NCBI RefSeq assembly: GCF_047654785.1
Contig: NZ_JASGKQ010000002.1
Location: 496,001 to 560,000, forward strand
Reading direction: 5' to 3'
Length of the DNA: 64,000 nucleotides
Source: Pelomonas sp047654785
Lineage (GTDB): Bacteria > Pseudomonadota > Gammaproteobacteria > Burkholderiales > Burkholderiaceae_C
Shown here: positions 28,038 to 37,129 of the stretch, one piece after another
Layout: each line of letters begins with the position of its first letter
Numbering within the stretch: position 1 is the first letter of the stretch
The notes under the pieces: generated by a model
The model's database searches: none
What the model was told of the DNA's origin: nothing
Seen by the model: the letters and a program-made list of their open reading frames with translations, nothing else
Position numbers and translations under genes: made by a program

Positions 28038-29522
28038 ATGGACGATTTTGACGTGGTGGTCGTGGGCGGCGGCATCAACGGCACGGGCCTGGCGCGCGAC
28101 CTCGCGGGCCGTGGCTGGCGGGTGCTGCTGGCCGAGCGGGACGACCTGGCCGCGCACACCTCGTCGGCCTCCACCAAGCTCGTGCACGGCGGGCTGCGCT
28201 ACCTGGAAACCCATGAGTTCCCGCTGGTGCGCAAGGCCCTGCAGGAGCGCGAGGTGCTGCTGCGCGCCGCGCCGCACCTGATCCGGCCGCTGCGCTTCGT
28301 GCTGCCGCACGCGCCGCACCTGCGGCCGGCATGGCTGGTCCGCGCCGGCCTGTTCCTGTACGACCACCTCGCGCGCCGCGAGCTGCTGCCGGGCTCGCAC
28401 GGCGTGCGGCTCGCCGGCAGCGTCTACGGCGCGCCGCTGCGGCCCGAGTTCACGCGCGGCTTCGTCTACGCCGACGGCTGGGCGGACGACGCCCGCCTCG
28501 TCGTCGCCAACGCGCTGGACGCGCGGGCGCGCGGCGCCGAGGTGCTGACGCGCTGCGCCGTCACGCGCGCCGTGCGCGGCGCGGACTGGCGCATCACGCT
28601 GCAGGGCGGGCGCACGCTGCGCAGCCGCGCGCTGGTCAACGCGGCCGGGCCCTGGGCCGAGCGCTTCCTGCGCGAGCACGCGCAGGGCGCGGACGGCCGG
28701 CCGCTGCCGGCGCGCGGGCTGCGCCTGGTCAAGGGCAGCCACATCGTCGTGGCGCAGCGCTTCGCGCACGACCACGCCTACCTGTTCCAGAACCCCGACG
28801 GCCGCATCCTCTTCGCGATCCCCTACGAGGGCCGCTTCACGCTGATCGGCACCACCGACGTCGAGCTGCCCGCGCACCAGGCGCCGCCCTCGCGCGCGGC
28901 CATCGACGCCGCCGAGGTGGACTACCTGTGCGAGCAGGCCAGCCGCTACCTCGCCGCGCCGGTGCGCCCGGCCGACGTGCTGTGGACCTATGCCGGCGTG
29001 CGCCCGCTGCTGGACGGCGGCGGCCCGGCGTCCTCGGCGACGCGCGACTACCTGCTGGAGGCCGACGCCGCCGGCGGCGCGCCGCTGCTGAACGTCTGGG
29101 GCGGCAAGCTGACCACCTACCGCAAGCTGGCCGAGGACGGCGCGACGCAACTCGGCGCGCTGCTGGGCGAGCCGCGCCGGCCCTGGACACGCGGCGCCAC
29201 GCTGCCCGGCGGCGACCTGGGCGAGCATGGCGTGGACCTCGCCGCCTTCACGGCCGGACTGCAGGCCCGCCACGCCGACCGCGCGCCCGCGCTCGTCGCC
29301 CGGCTCGCGCGCGCCTACGGCGACCGCGCGGACGGCGTGCTCGCCGCGCCGCCGGGCCGGGAGGTCGCGCCCGGGCTGTTCGAGGCCGAGCTGCGCCACC
29401 TCGTCGCGCAGGAATGGGCGCGCAGCGCCGACGACGTGCTGTGGCGGCGCGGCAAGCTGGGCCTGCATCTCGCGCCGGCCGAGCGCGAGGCCGTGCACGA
29501 CTGGTTCGCCCGCGAAGCCTGA
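28038..29522 (+). CDS. glpD: Aerobic glycerol-3-phosphate dehydrogenase
   Basis: This 494-residue peripheral inner-membrane flavoprotein oxidises glycerol 3-phosphate to dihydroxyacetone phosphate and passes electrons to quinone. The FAD-binding VVVVGGGINGTGLARDLAGRG is at the N-terminus. SSASTKLVHGGLRYLE, LVNAAGPW and NVWGGKLTTYRKLAEDG are family signatures. The C-terminal 100 residues form the usual helical domain. A TAGAGT hexamer lies 5 nt before the ATG. It works with GlpK; no glpF or glpR is in the window. Confidence 0.97.
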   Translation: MDDFDVVVVGGGINGTGLARDLAGRGWRVLLAERDDLAAHTSSASTKLVHGGLRYLETHEFPLVRKALQEREVLLRAAPHLIRPLRFVLPHAPHLRPAWLVRAGLFLYDHLARRELLPGSHGVRLAGSVYGAPLRPEFTRGFVYADGWADDARLVVANALDARARGAEVLTRCAVTRAVRGADWRITLQGGRTLRSRALVNAAGPWAERFLREHAQGADGRPLPARGLRLVKGSHIVVAQRFAHDHAYLFQNPDGRILFAIPYEGRFTLIGTTDVELPAHQAPPSRAAIDAAEVDYLCEQASRYLAAPVRPADVLWTYAGVRPLLDGGGPASSATRDYLLEADAAGGAPLLNVWGGKLTTYRKLAEDGATQLGALLGEPRRPWTRGATLPGGDLGEHGVDLAAFTAGLQARHADRAPALVARLARAYGDRADGVLAAPPGREVAPGLFEAELRHLVAQEWARSADDVLWRRGKLGLHLAPAEREAVHDWFAREA

Positions 29523-29563
29523 GCCGCCATGGCGCGAACGGTGGCCGCGGCATGATGCCGGCC

Positions 29564-30529
29564 ATGCTGTCCGGTGTGCTGTTCGCCCTCGTCGCGGGCC
29601 TGATGTGGGGGCTGGTGTTCGTCGCGCCGGTGATGCTGCCGTCCTGCCCGCCCGCGCTGCTGGTGGCGGGCCGCTACCTCGCCTTCGGCCTCATCGCGCT
29701 GCCGCTGGCGCTGGTGGACCGCCGCGCGCTGCGCGAGCTGCGGCCGGCCGACTGGTGGGAGGCTGTCAAGCTCAGCGCCATCGGCAACTTCCTGTACTAC
29801 CTGACGCTGTCGGCCGCCATCCAGCACGCGGGCGCGCCGCTGCCGACCATGATCATCGGCACGCTGCCGGTCGTCATCGCGCTGTGTGCCAACCACCGCA
29901 ACCGCGTGCGCGACGGCCAGTTGCCGTGGCCGAGGCTGCTGCCCTCGCTGGCACTGATCGCGGCCGGCTTGGCGCTGGTGAACCGCGACGAGCTGGCCGC
30001 GCTGCGGGCCGGCCAGGGCGACCCGCGGCGCTACGCCGAGGGCGCGCTGCTGGCCCTGGCCGCGCTGGCCTGCTGGACCTGGTACCCCATCCGCAATGCG
30101 GACTGGCTGCGCGCGCACGGCGACCGCAGCCCCCGGGCCTGGGCGACGGCGCAGGGGCTGGTCACGCTGCCGCTGGCGCTCGCGGCGCTGCTGGCCGTGG
30201 GCGCGGTCCACGTCGCGGCGCCGGGCACGCTGCTGCCGGCCGGCCACGCCTTCCCGCTCGGCGACGAGCCGCTGCGCTACGTGGGCCTGATGGTGGCCAT
30301 CGGCCTGTGCTCGTCCTGGCTGGGCACGCTGTGCTGGAACGAGGCCAGCCAGCGGCTGCCGACCTCGCTGTCGGGCCAGCTGATCGTCTTCGAGACGCTG
30401 TCGGCGCTGGCCTATGCCTTCGCCTGGCACCGGCGCATGCCGCCGCCGGCGACGCTGGCCGGCATCGCGCTGCTGATGGCCGGCGTCATGTGGGCGCTGC
30501 GCATCAAGCCGGTGCGAAAACCTCGATGA
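29564..30529 (+). CDS. DMT-superfamily (EamA) transporter
   Basis: This 321-residue protein has ten hydrophobic segments in two EamA halves: MLSGVLFALVAGLMWGLVFV opens the first, and ALLALAALACWTWYPIRNADW opens the second. EamA proteins export or import small metabolites; the substrate cannot be told. The start is uncertain: ATGs at 29552, 29555 and 29564 are all in frame. I prefer 29564 because CATGAT lies 7 nt before it, as at several other starts here. The last 26 nt overlap the 3' end of the convergent metallophosphoesterase gene. Confidence 0.85.
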   Translation: MLSGVLFALVAGLMWGLVFVAPVMLPSCPPALLVAGRYLAFGLIALPLALVDRRALRELRPADWWEAVKLSAIGNFLYYLTLSAAIQHAGAPLPTMIIGTLPVVIALCANHRNRVRDGQLPWPRLLPSLALIAAGLALVNRDELAALRAGQGDPRRYAEGALLALAALACWTWYPIRNADWLRAHGDRSPRAWATAQGLVTLPLALAALLAVGAVHVAAPGTLLPAGHAFPLGDEPLRYVGLMVAIGLCSSWLGTLCWNEASQRLPTSLSGQLIVFETLSALAYAFAWHRRMPPPATLAGIALLMAGVMWALRIKPVRKPR

Positions 30530-31270
30530 CCCACTGGCCGTCGAAGCCGTCGGCCTCGCCCTTGCGCGCATGGCCGCGCGCGTTGCTGGCCACGCGGGTG
30601 GCGCCGATCCGGTAGTCCTGCCGGCAGTGCAGGTGGCCGTGCAGCCACAGCGCGGCGCCGGGCAGCAGCGCCTCGTCGTCGTTGCAGAAGCTGGCCGTGC
30701 CGGGCTGGCGGCCGTAGCGCGGGTCGGCGCTCCTCAGGCTGGGCGCGAAGTGGGTGATGGCAACGGTGGCGTCCCAGTCGCCCGTGCGCTGCAGCTCGCC
30801 GGCCAGCCAGGCGCGGCTGTCCAGCGCCAGCGCGCGCACGGCCTCGACGCCGAAGGGCTGGCCGTGGCGCGTGGCCTGCATGACCTTCTGGAAATAGCCG
30901 CCCGCCCGCATCGCGCGCTCGCGGCCGGCGGGGCCGAAGGCGTCGAAGTCGCACCAGCGCGTGCTGCCGGCGAAGCGCACGCGCCGGCCCCGGGCGTCGG
31001 CGATGACGACGGCCTCGTCGTCGAGCATGCGCAGGCCCAGCGCCTGCACGTGGGCGCGCAGCGCGTCGCGCGCGTCGTCCACGTCGCGGCCGTCGAACTC
31101 GTGGTTGCCCGGCACGAACAGCACCGGCACCGGCCAGCCGCGGAAGTGCTCGAAGCCGCGCCAGGTGGCGTCGATGTCGCCGGCCAGCACCAGCAGCTCG
31201 GCACCGGGTGCGGGCGTGGGGACATAGCGCTCCGTCTCCAGGTGGAGGTCGGAGAGCAGCTGCAGCCGCA

Positions 31271-31271
<1 letters not shown>
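30504..31271 (-). CDS. Calcineurin-type metallophosphoesterase
   Basis: This is a 255-residue cytosolic protein. Metal-binding motifs are in order: LLSDLHLET (DxH), VLAGDID (GD), FVPGNHEFD (GNHE), ITHFAPS and WLHGHLHCRQDYRIG (GHxH). This group hydrolyses phosphomono- or diesters; the natural substrate is unknown. Its ATG overlaps the stop of the YecA-like gene by one base (TGATG). The gene runs 26 nt into the end of the convergent transporter gene. Confidence 0.9.
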
Positions 31272-32032
<761 letters not shown>

Positions 32033-32038
32033 GGCGGG

Positions 32039-32044
32039 ATTGTC
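32039..32044 (-). promoter_or_regulatory. -10-like hexamer at the YecA-like gene start
   Basis: The reverse strand reads GACAATCCCGCCATG: a GACAAT hexamer ends 6 nt before the start codon. The same wording occurs at the rlmJ start, so it may be a leaderless promoter element. No clear -35 is seen. Confidence 0.4.
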
Positions 32045-32048
32045 CTCG

Positions 32049-32903
32049 TCAGGCCGCTTTGTGCTCCAGCACGTAGTTCGCGCCGTCGTGCTGGCCCAGC
32101 CGCTCGACCAGCAGCGGCAGGCAGTCGGCCAGCTCGCCGTGCAGCGTGAACGGCGGGTTGGCGATGAACATGCCGCTGCCGAGCATGCCGAAGCCGCGCT
32201 CGTCGGCCTGCGCCACGCTCAGGCGCACATGCAGCCAGCCCTTCTTGGCCATCGCGTCGGCGCTGGCCTTCAGGCGCGGCGCCAGCTGGGTGGACTCCAG
32301 CAGCTGCAGCTGCGGGTACCAGACCATGACCACCGTGTCGGCCGCGCGCTCCAGCGCCTCGCGCAGCGCGGCCAGCACCTTGGCGTAGTCGGTCTTGATC
32401 TCGTAGGGCGGGTCCATCAGCAGCGCGGCGCGGCGCGTGGGCGAGGGCAGCTCGGCCTTGATGGCGGCGAAGCCGTCGCGGTCGCTGACCTGGGTGTGGG
32501 GGCGGGCCTCCAGGTAGCTGGCGAGGATGCGGTGGTCGGTCGGGTGCAGCTCGTAGGCGCGCAGCCGGTCGGTGTCGCGCAGCACGAAGTTGGCGATGGC
32601 CGGCGAGCCGGGGTACTGGCGCAGCTGGCCGTCCGGGTTGAAGGCGCGCACCAGGCCCACGTAGTCGGCCAGCGGCGCGGGCAGGTCGGTGGCGTCGTAC
32701 AGGCGCGCGATGCCGGCCGCGTACTCGGCGTTCTTCTGCGCGTAGCGGCCCTCGACCGAGTAGCCGCCGGCGCCGGCGTGGGTGTCGATCAGCGTGTAGG
32801 GCTTGTCCTTCTCGCCCATGTAGCGCAGCACGCGGGTCAGCACCAGGTGCTTGAGGACGTCGGCATGGTTGCCGGCATGGAAGGCGTGGCGGTAGGCGAG
32901 CAT
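32049..32903 (-). CDS. rlmJ: 23S rRNA (adenine-2030-N6)-methyltransferase
   Basis: This 284-residue SAM-dependent methyltransferase modifies A2030 of 23S rRNA. The N-terminal AYRHAFHAGNHADVLKHL is the family hallmark, followed by LIDTHAGAGGY (SAM-binding) and LLMDPPYE, the DPPY catalytic motif of N6-adenine methyltransferases. Length matches the family (about 280). GACAAT lies 6 nt before the ATG on this strand. Confidence 0.95.
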   Translation of the reverse strand: MLAYRHAFHAGNHADVLKHLVLTRVLRYMGEKDKPYTLIDTHAGAGGYSVEGRYAQKNAEYAAGIARLYDATDLPAPLADYVGLVRAFNPDGQLRQYPGSPAIANFVLRDTDRLRAYELHPTDHRILASYLEARPHTQVSDRDGFAAIKAELPSPTRRAALLMDPPYEIKTDYAKVLAALREALERAADTVVMVWYPQLQLLESTQLAPRLKASADAMAKKGWLHVRLSVAQADERGFGMLGSGMFIANPPFTLHGELADCLPLLVERLGQHDGANYVLEHKAA

Positions 32904-32909
32904 GGGCGG

Positions 32910-32915
32910 ATTGTC
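32910..32915 (-). promoter_or_regulatory. -10-like hexamer at the rlmJ start
   Basis: The reverse strand reads GACAATCCGCCCATG, with the hexamer ending 6 nt before the start codon, the same arrangement as at the YecA-like gene. A start site 6-7 nt downstream of the hexamer would make the mRNA leaderless. Confidence 0.45.
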
Positions 32916-33014
32916 GCTAACACACCGCCGTCCAACCCCACCCGGCCGGGGGAAGCGGCAACCCGGCTAGCCTTGCGGCCTTCGCATCCATCCCACGGAA
33001 CCCCGCCCCCCACC

Positions 33015-34097
33015 ATGCCCACCCTGTTCGACCCCGCCCGCTTCGGCGACATCCCGCTCGCCAACCGCATCGTCATGGCGCCGCTGACGCGCAACCGCGC
33101 GCCGGGCCAGCTGCCCCGGGCGCTGACCGCCGAGTACTACCGCCAGCGCGCCGGCGCCGGCCTGCTGATCACCGAGGCGGCCCAGATCCGCCCCGACGGC
33201 CAGGGCTATTTCGACACGCCCGGCATCCACAGCCCGGCGCAGATCGCCGCCTGGCGGCAGGTGACCGACGCGGTGCACGCCGCGGGCGGGCGCATCGTCA
33301 TCCAGCTCTGGCACGTGGGCCGCATCTCGGTGAACCGGCTGCAGCCGGGCGGCGCGGCGCCGGTGTCGTCCACGGCCCGCGCCGCCAAGACGCGCACCTA
33401 CGCGGCCCACGGCGAGCTGGTGCCCACCGACACCCCGCGCGCACTGGCCACCGGCGAGATCCCGGCGCTGGTCGCCGACTACGCGCAGGCCGCGCGCAAC
33501 GCGATCGCCGCCGGCTTCGACGGCGTGGAGGTGCACGCGGCCAACGGCTACCTGATCGAGCAATTCCTGCGCGACAGCGCGAACGACCGCACGGACGCCT
33601 ACGGCGGCCCCATCGAGAACCGCGCGCGGCTGCTGGTCGAGGTGATGGCGGCCGTGGCCGACGCGATCGGCGCGGGCCGCACGGCGCTGCGGCTCAGCCC
33701 GGTCACGCCGGCCAACGACATCGGCCAGGACAGCGACCCGCAGGCGCTGTTCAACCACGTGGCGGACCGCCTCGCGCCGCTGAAGCTGGCCTTCCTGGAG
33801 GTGGTGGAGGGCGCCACCGGCGGCCCGCGCGACAACGCGCCGTTCGACTACGCCGAGCTGCGCCGCCGCTTCGGCGGCCCCTACATCGCCAACAACGGCT
33901 ATGACGGCGCGGCGGCGCTGGCGGCCGTGGCCGGCGGCCGGGCGGACGCGGTGGCCTTCGGCCGGCCGTTCATCGCCAACCCCGACCTGCCGGCACGCAT
34001 CCGCGCCGGCCTGCCCTGGGCCGCGGCGCGCAAGGAGAGCTTCTACGGCGGCGGCGCCGAGGGCTACACGGACTATCCGGCGGCCGAGGCCGCCTGA
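33015..34097 (+). CDS. Old-yellow-enzyme family alkene reductase / N-ethylmaleimide reductase-like
   Basis: This is a 360-residue FMN-dependent TIM-barrel oxidoreductase that reduces activated C=C bonds with NAD(P)H. NRIVMAPLTRNRAP is the FMN-binding start, ITEAAQIRPDGQGY and QLWHVGRIS follow, and the substrate-binding His/Asn pair is in GVEVHAANGYLIEQFLRD. GGPIENRARLL and ADAVAFGRPFIANPDL complete the NemA-like pattern. Start ATG 33015 follows CCCCCACC without a clear ribosome-binding site. Its stop codon abuts the stop of the beta-helix gene. Confidence 0.93.
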   Translation: MPTLFDPARFGDIPLANRIVMAPLTRNRAPGQLPRALTAEYYRQRAGAGLLITEAAQIRPDGQGYFDTPGIHSPAQIAAWRQVTDAVHAAGGRIVIQLWHVGRISVNRLQPGGAAPVSSTARAAKTRTYAAHGELVPTDTPRALATGEIPALVADYAQAARNAIAAGFDGVEVHAANGYLIEQFLRDSANDRTDAYGGPIENRARLLVEVMAAVADAIGAGRTALRLSPVTPANDIGQDSDPQALFNHVADRLAPLKLAFLEVVEGATGGPRDNAPFDYAELRRRFGGPYIANNGYDGAAALAAVAGGRADAVAFGRPFIANPDLPARIRAGLPWAAARKESFYGGGAEGYTDYPAAEAA

Positions 34098-35237
34098 TCA
34101 GGACTGGAAGGCGCCCGGGTGCCGCGCCGGGCCGGCGAGCGCGACGCTGGCGTGCGGGTGGCGGTACTCGCGCACCGGGCTGAGCCGGACGCCCTCGGCC
34201 TCGCCCGCGTCCTGCGCCTTGCCGCGCAGCGGCGAGCCGGGCGCCAGCCGGAAGTCCTCGCGCACCGCGCGCACGAAGGCGTCCCAGTCGGCCGTGAAGT
34301 TGGCGCGCTGCGTCCAGGCGTTGTCGGCGGGCAGCTTCTGGCCGCCGACGAACAGGTTGTTGGCCAGCATCACCTCGGCCTGCCGCGGCGTCACGCGCAG
34401 CCAGATGCCGCCGCTGGGCCGCTGGTCCACCAGCGTGTTGTGGACCAGGTAGAGCGCCTGCCGGGGCCACTTGGCGCCCTCGACGCCGAACGAGATCACG
34501 TGCGGGTTGTCCGTCGTGGAGCTCTGCATGATGAGGTTGCCCATCACCACGGCCACGCCGCCGTTCGGGAACTCCAGCTCGTAGCTGGCGCGGCCGCCGA
34601 TCTCGTCGCTCAGGCGGTTGTAGAGGATGTGGCTGACGGCCGCGCGGCTCTTCAGCAGGTGGCCCTGCATGCCGTGGTGGAAGTAGCTGCCCGTGACCGC
34701 CAGGCGCCGGATGCCTCCGACGTAGAGGTTGTGCGTCTGGCCGCCGCGCGGCAGGATGGCGCCGAAGTCGCAGTCCACGATGTCCAGCTCGATGGACTCG
34801 TCGTTGGCCGTCAGCAGGCCGTTCTCGTTGTCGCGGAAGCCGCAGTCCACCAGCGTCAGCGAGCCGGACTGCAGCCGGATGCCGGCGCCGTTGCGGTCGG
34901 GCACCACGCCGCCGCTGAAGTCGAAGCCCTCGATGCGCTGGCGCCGCCCCGTCGTCACGAACAGGCCCTTGCCCTGCGCATGCGCGCCGGCGCCGACGAC
35001 CCGGACGCGGCCGCCCACGGCGCGCAGCGTCAGGTCGTGCTGGGGCCAGACGGCCACGTCGCCGACGTAGTCGCCCGCGTCCACCTCCACCCGCGTGCCG
35101 TCCGTGGCCTGGCGCGCGGCCGCGGCCAGCGAGCGCAGCGCGCGCGTCGGCCCCACCTGCAGCACCGGACCGGCATGGGCGCTGAAGGGCAGCAGGCCGG
35201 CCGCCGCCAGCCATTCCCGGCGTCGCATCGTCATCAT
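34098..35237 (-). CDS. Exported right-handed beta-helix repeat protein
   Basis: This is a 379-residue protein. The N-terminus MRRREWLAAAGLLPFSAHA looks like an export signal, possibly Tat-type though the twin Arg is imperfect. The rest is a series of parallel beta-helix rungs of the pectate-lyase type (GSLTLVDCGFRDNENGL, SIELDIVDCDFG, RLAVTGSYFHHG, VMGNLIMQSS, YLVHNTLVDQ), often acting on polysaccharides. No catalytic residues can be assigned. It has a GAGGA just upstream and overlaps the MOSC gene by 4 nt. Three ATGs cluster at the start. Confidence 0.82.
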   Translation of the reverse strand: MMTMRRREWLAAAGLLPFSAHAGPVLQVGPTRALRSLAAAARQATDGTRVEVDAGDYVGDVAVWPQHDLTLRAVGGRVRVVGAGAHAQGKGLFVTTGRRQRIEGFDFSGGVVPDRNGAGIRLQSGSLTLVDCGFRDNENGLLTANDESIELDIVDCDFGAILPRGGQTHNLYVGGIRRLAVTGSYFHHGMQGHLLKSRAAVSHILYNRLSDEIGGRASYELEFPNGGVAVVMGNLIMQSSTTDNPHVISFGVEGAKWPRQALYLVHNTLVDQRPSGGIWLRVTPRQAEVMLANNLFVGGQKLPADNAWTQRANFTADWDAFVRAVREDFRLAPGSPLRGKAQDAGEAEGVRLSPVREYRHPHASVALAGPARHPGAFQS

Positions 35238-35797
35238 GGCTTCCTCATCCTTGCCTTGAACAGTTCCGCCACGCCGACCTCGCGCGGGCCGGGCAGCAGC
35301 TCGAACGCCTCGCCCGCGGCGATCGTGCCCTCGCGCTTCACCGCGAGGTAGAAGCCGCAGTAGCCGCTCTGCGCCATCAGCCTGGCCGCCTGGCCGAAGC
35401 CGATGTGCGCGCTGAACTTGAAGCAGGGCTGGCGCGGCTCGGAGACGACCAGCTCGCAGTCGGGGAAGCGCAGCACGTCGCCCAGCCAGGCCCGGTTTTC
35501 CAGCAGGCCGGCGATCGTCAGGTTCTCGCCCAGGTCGCCCGGCTGCAGTGCGCCGGCCACCTGGGCCTGGCCGCGCACGGTGGTCCAGAAGGCGTAGTGC
35601 TCGTGCGGGTAGGCGTACACGGCCTTGGACAGGCCGCCATGTACGGTAAGGTCCGCCTGTTCGTCGCCCGCCAGGCCCAGCGCCCGCACGGCGACGCGCC
35701 CCTCGCGCGAGCGTTTGCGGATGGCGGAGTCCAAGGACTGGCCGCCGGCCGCGACGAAGTGCTCGACGCGGGCGGTGTTGACGCTGAGCAGGTGCAT
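35234..35797 (-). CDS. MOSC-domain protein (YiiM-like)
   Basis: This 187-residue cytosolic protein has the MOSC core: ALGLAGDEQADLTVHGGLSKAVYAYPHEHYAFW, GDLGENLTIAGL, and the conserved cysteine in EPRQPCFKF. MOSC proteins handle the molybdenum cofactor or its sulfur, and YiiM-type members reduce N-hydroxylated compounds. CAAAAT lies 6 nt before the ATG. Its stop overlaps the start of the exported beta-helix gene (ATGA), a surprising partner for a cytosolic redox protein. Confidence 0.88.
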   Translation of the reverse strand: MHLLSVNTARVEHFVAAGGQSLDSAIRKRSREGRVAVRALGLAGDEQADLTVHGGLSKAVYAYPHEHYAFWTTVRGQAQVAGALQPGDLGENLTIAGLLENRAWLGDVLRFPDCELVVSEPRQPCFKFSAHIGFGQAARLMAQSGYCGFYLAVKREGTIAAGEAFELLPGPREVGVAELFKARMRKP

Positions 35798-35803
35798 GGC
35801 CGC

Positions 35804-35809
35804 ATTTTG
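35804..35809 (-). promoter_or_regulatory. -10-like hexamer at the MOSC gene start
   Basis: The reverse strand reads CAAAATGCGGCCATG; the hexamer ends 6 nt before the start codon, matching the arrangement at rlmJ and the YecA-like gene. Confidence 0.35.
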
Positions 35810-35881
35810 ATCGACGGCGATGCGCCCCCCGGGCGGGCCTGGCAGGCCCGCCCCCACCCATTCACTGGAAAGGAGTCGTGC

Positions 35882-37129
35882 ATGACCGCACTCGACAGCG
35901 GCGCGAGGGTCTGGGCCGGCCTGGCCGTCACCCCGCCGGGCGAGCTGATGTTCATCGTCGGCGTGCTGCTGGCCGGCGCGCTGGCCGGCGAATTCATCGC
36001 CGCGACGACGCGGCTGCCGCGCGTGGCGGGCTACACGCTCGCGGGCTGCGTCGCGGCCGCCTTCGGCCACGGCGTGGCGATGCCGCTGAACGGCGCGGCG
36101 CAGACGGTGACGGACCTGGCGCTGGGCCTGCTGCTGTTCGAGATCGGCAGCCGCGTCCACCTGCGCTGGCTGCGCCGCAACCCGGGCCTGGCCGCCACCA
36201 GCCTGGCGGAGGCGCTGCTGAGCGCCGCCGCGGTGGCGGTGGTGCTGCGGCTGTTCGGCCTGGGCTGGCCCACGACCGTCGCCTGCGCCATCCTGGCCAT
36301 GCCGGCGCCGGCCGCGGTGTCGGGCCGCGTGGCGATGGAGCTGGGCGCGGAGGGCCAGGTCACGCAGCGCGCCACGCTGCTGACGGCGCTGAACACGCTG
36401 TACGCCGCCGTCGCGCTGACGCTGGTGCGCACCTGGTGGGCCGCCGACGACGGCGGCAGCCTGCCGCAGGCGCTGGCCGGCCTGGCCATCTCGCTGCTGA
36501 CCACGCTGGGCGTGGCCGCGCTGCTGGCGGGCGCGGTGTTCCTGGTCGCGCGCCGGCTGGATTTGCGCAACGAGAGCGCGGCGCTGCTGCTGTTCGGCCT
36601 GGTCGCCTTCGCCCTCGTCGCGGCGCGGGCCATCGGCGTGTCCACGCTGCTGATGCCGCTGCTGGCCGGCCTGCTGCTGCGCAACGCCAGCGAGCGGCCC
36701 TGGGTGTGGCCGCGCCATTTCGGCACCTCGGGCGGCGCGCTGGTGCTGATGCTGTTCGTCATCGTCGGCTCGGCGTGGACGCCGCAGATCCTGGTGGCCG
36801 GCGGCTTCGCGGCGCTGGCGCTGCTGGCGGCGCGCTTCGCGGCCAAGGCGCTGGCCATCGTCGCGCTGTCGCGCTGGTCCGGCGCCAGCCTGCGCCAGGG
36901 CGTGGCGCTGTCGATCGCGATGACGCCGCTGTCCGCCACCGCGCTGGTCATGCTCAGCGAGCTGATGCGCGCCGAGCCGGGCCTGGCGGCCGGCGCCGCG
37001 CCCATCATCCTGGCCAGCATCGCGGTGCTGGAGCTGGCCGGCCCCATCGCCGTGCAGTTCGCGCTGCGCCTGGCCGGCGAGCTGCCCCCGGCGCCGCGGC
37101 GCAAGCACAAGACGGAGACGACTCGATGA
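35882..37129 (+). CDS. CPA2-type cation/proton antiporter (Kef-like membrane domain only)
   Basis: This is a 415-residue protein with about twelve hydrophobic segments. The fold is recognised from GYTLAGCVAAAFGHG, LALGLLLFEIGSRVHLRWLRRNPG, the helix pair around AILAMPAPAAVSGRVAME, and LLMPLLAGLLLRN. No C-terminal TrkA-N (RCK) nucleotide-binding domain is present, unlike KefB/KefC. It would exchange K+ or Na+ for protons. AAGGAG lies 7 nt before the ATG. It overlaps the YbdK-like ligase gene by 4 nt, implying a functional link to thiol or peptide metabolism. Confidence 0.87.
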   Translation: MTALDSGARVWAGLAVTPPGELMFIVGVLLAGALAGEFIAATTRLPRVAGYTLAGCVAAAFGHGVAMPLNGAAQTVTDLALGLLLFEIGSRVHLRWLRRNPGLAATSLAEALLSAAAVAVVLRLFGLGWPTTVACAILAMPAPAAVSGRVAMELGAEGQVTQRATLLTALNTLYAAVALTLVRTWWAADDGGSLPQALAGLAISLLTTLGVAALLAGAVFLVARRLDLRNESAALLLFGLVAFALVAARAIGVSTLLMPLLAGLLLRNASERPWVWPRHFGTSGGALVLMLFVIVGSAWTPQILVAGGFAALALLAARFAAKALAIVALSRWSGASLRQGVALSIAMTPLSATALVMLSELMRAEPGLAAGAAPIILASIAVLELAGPIAVQFALRLAGELPPAPRRKHKTETTR

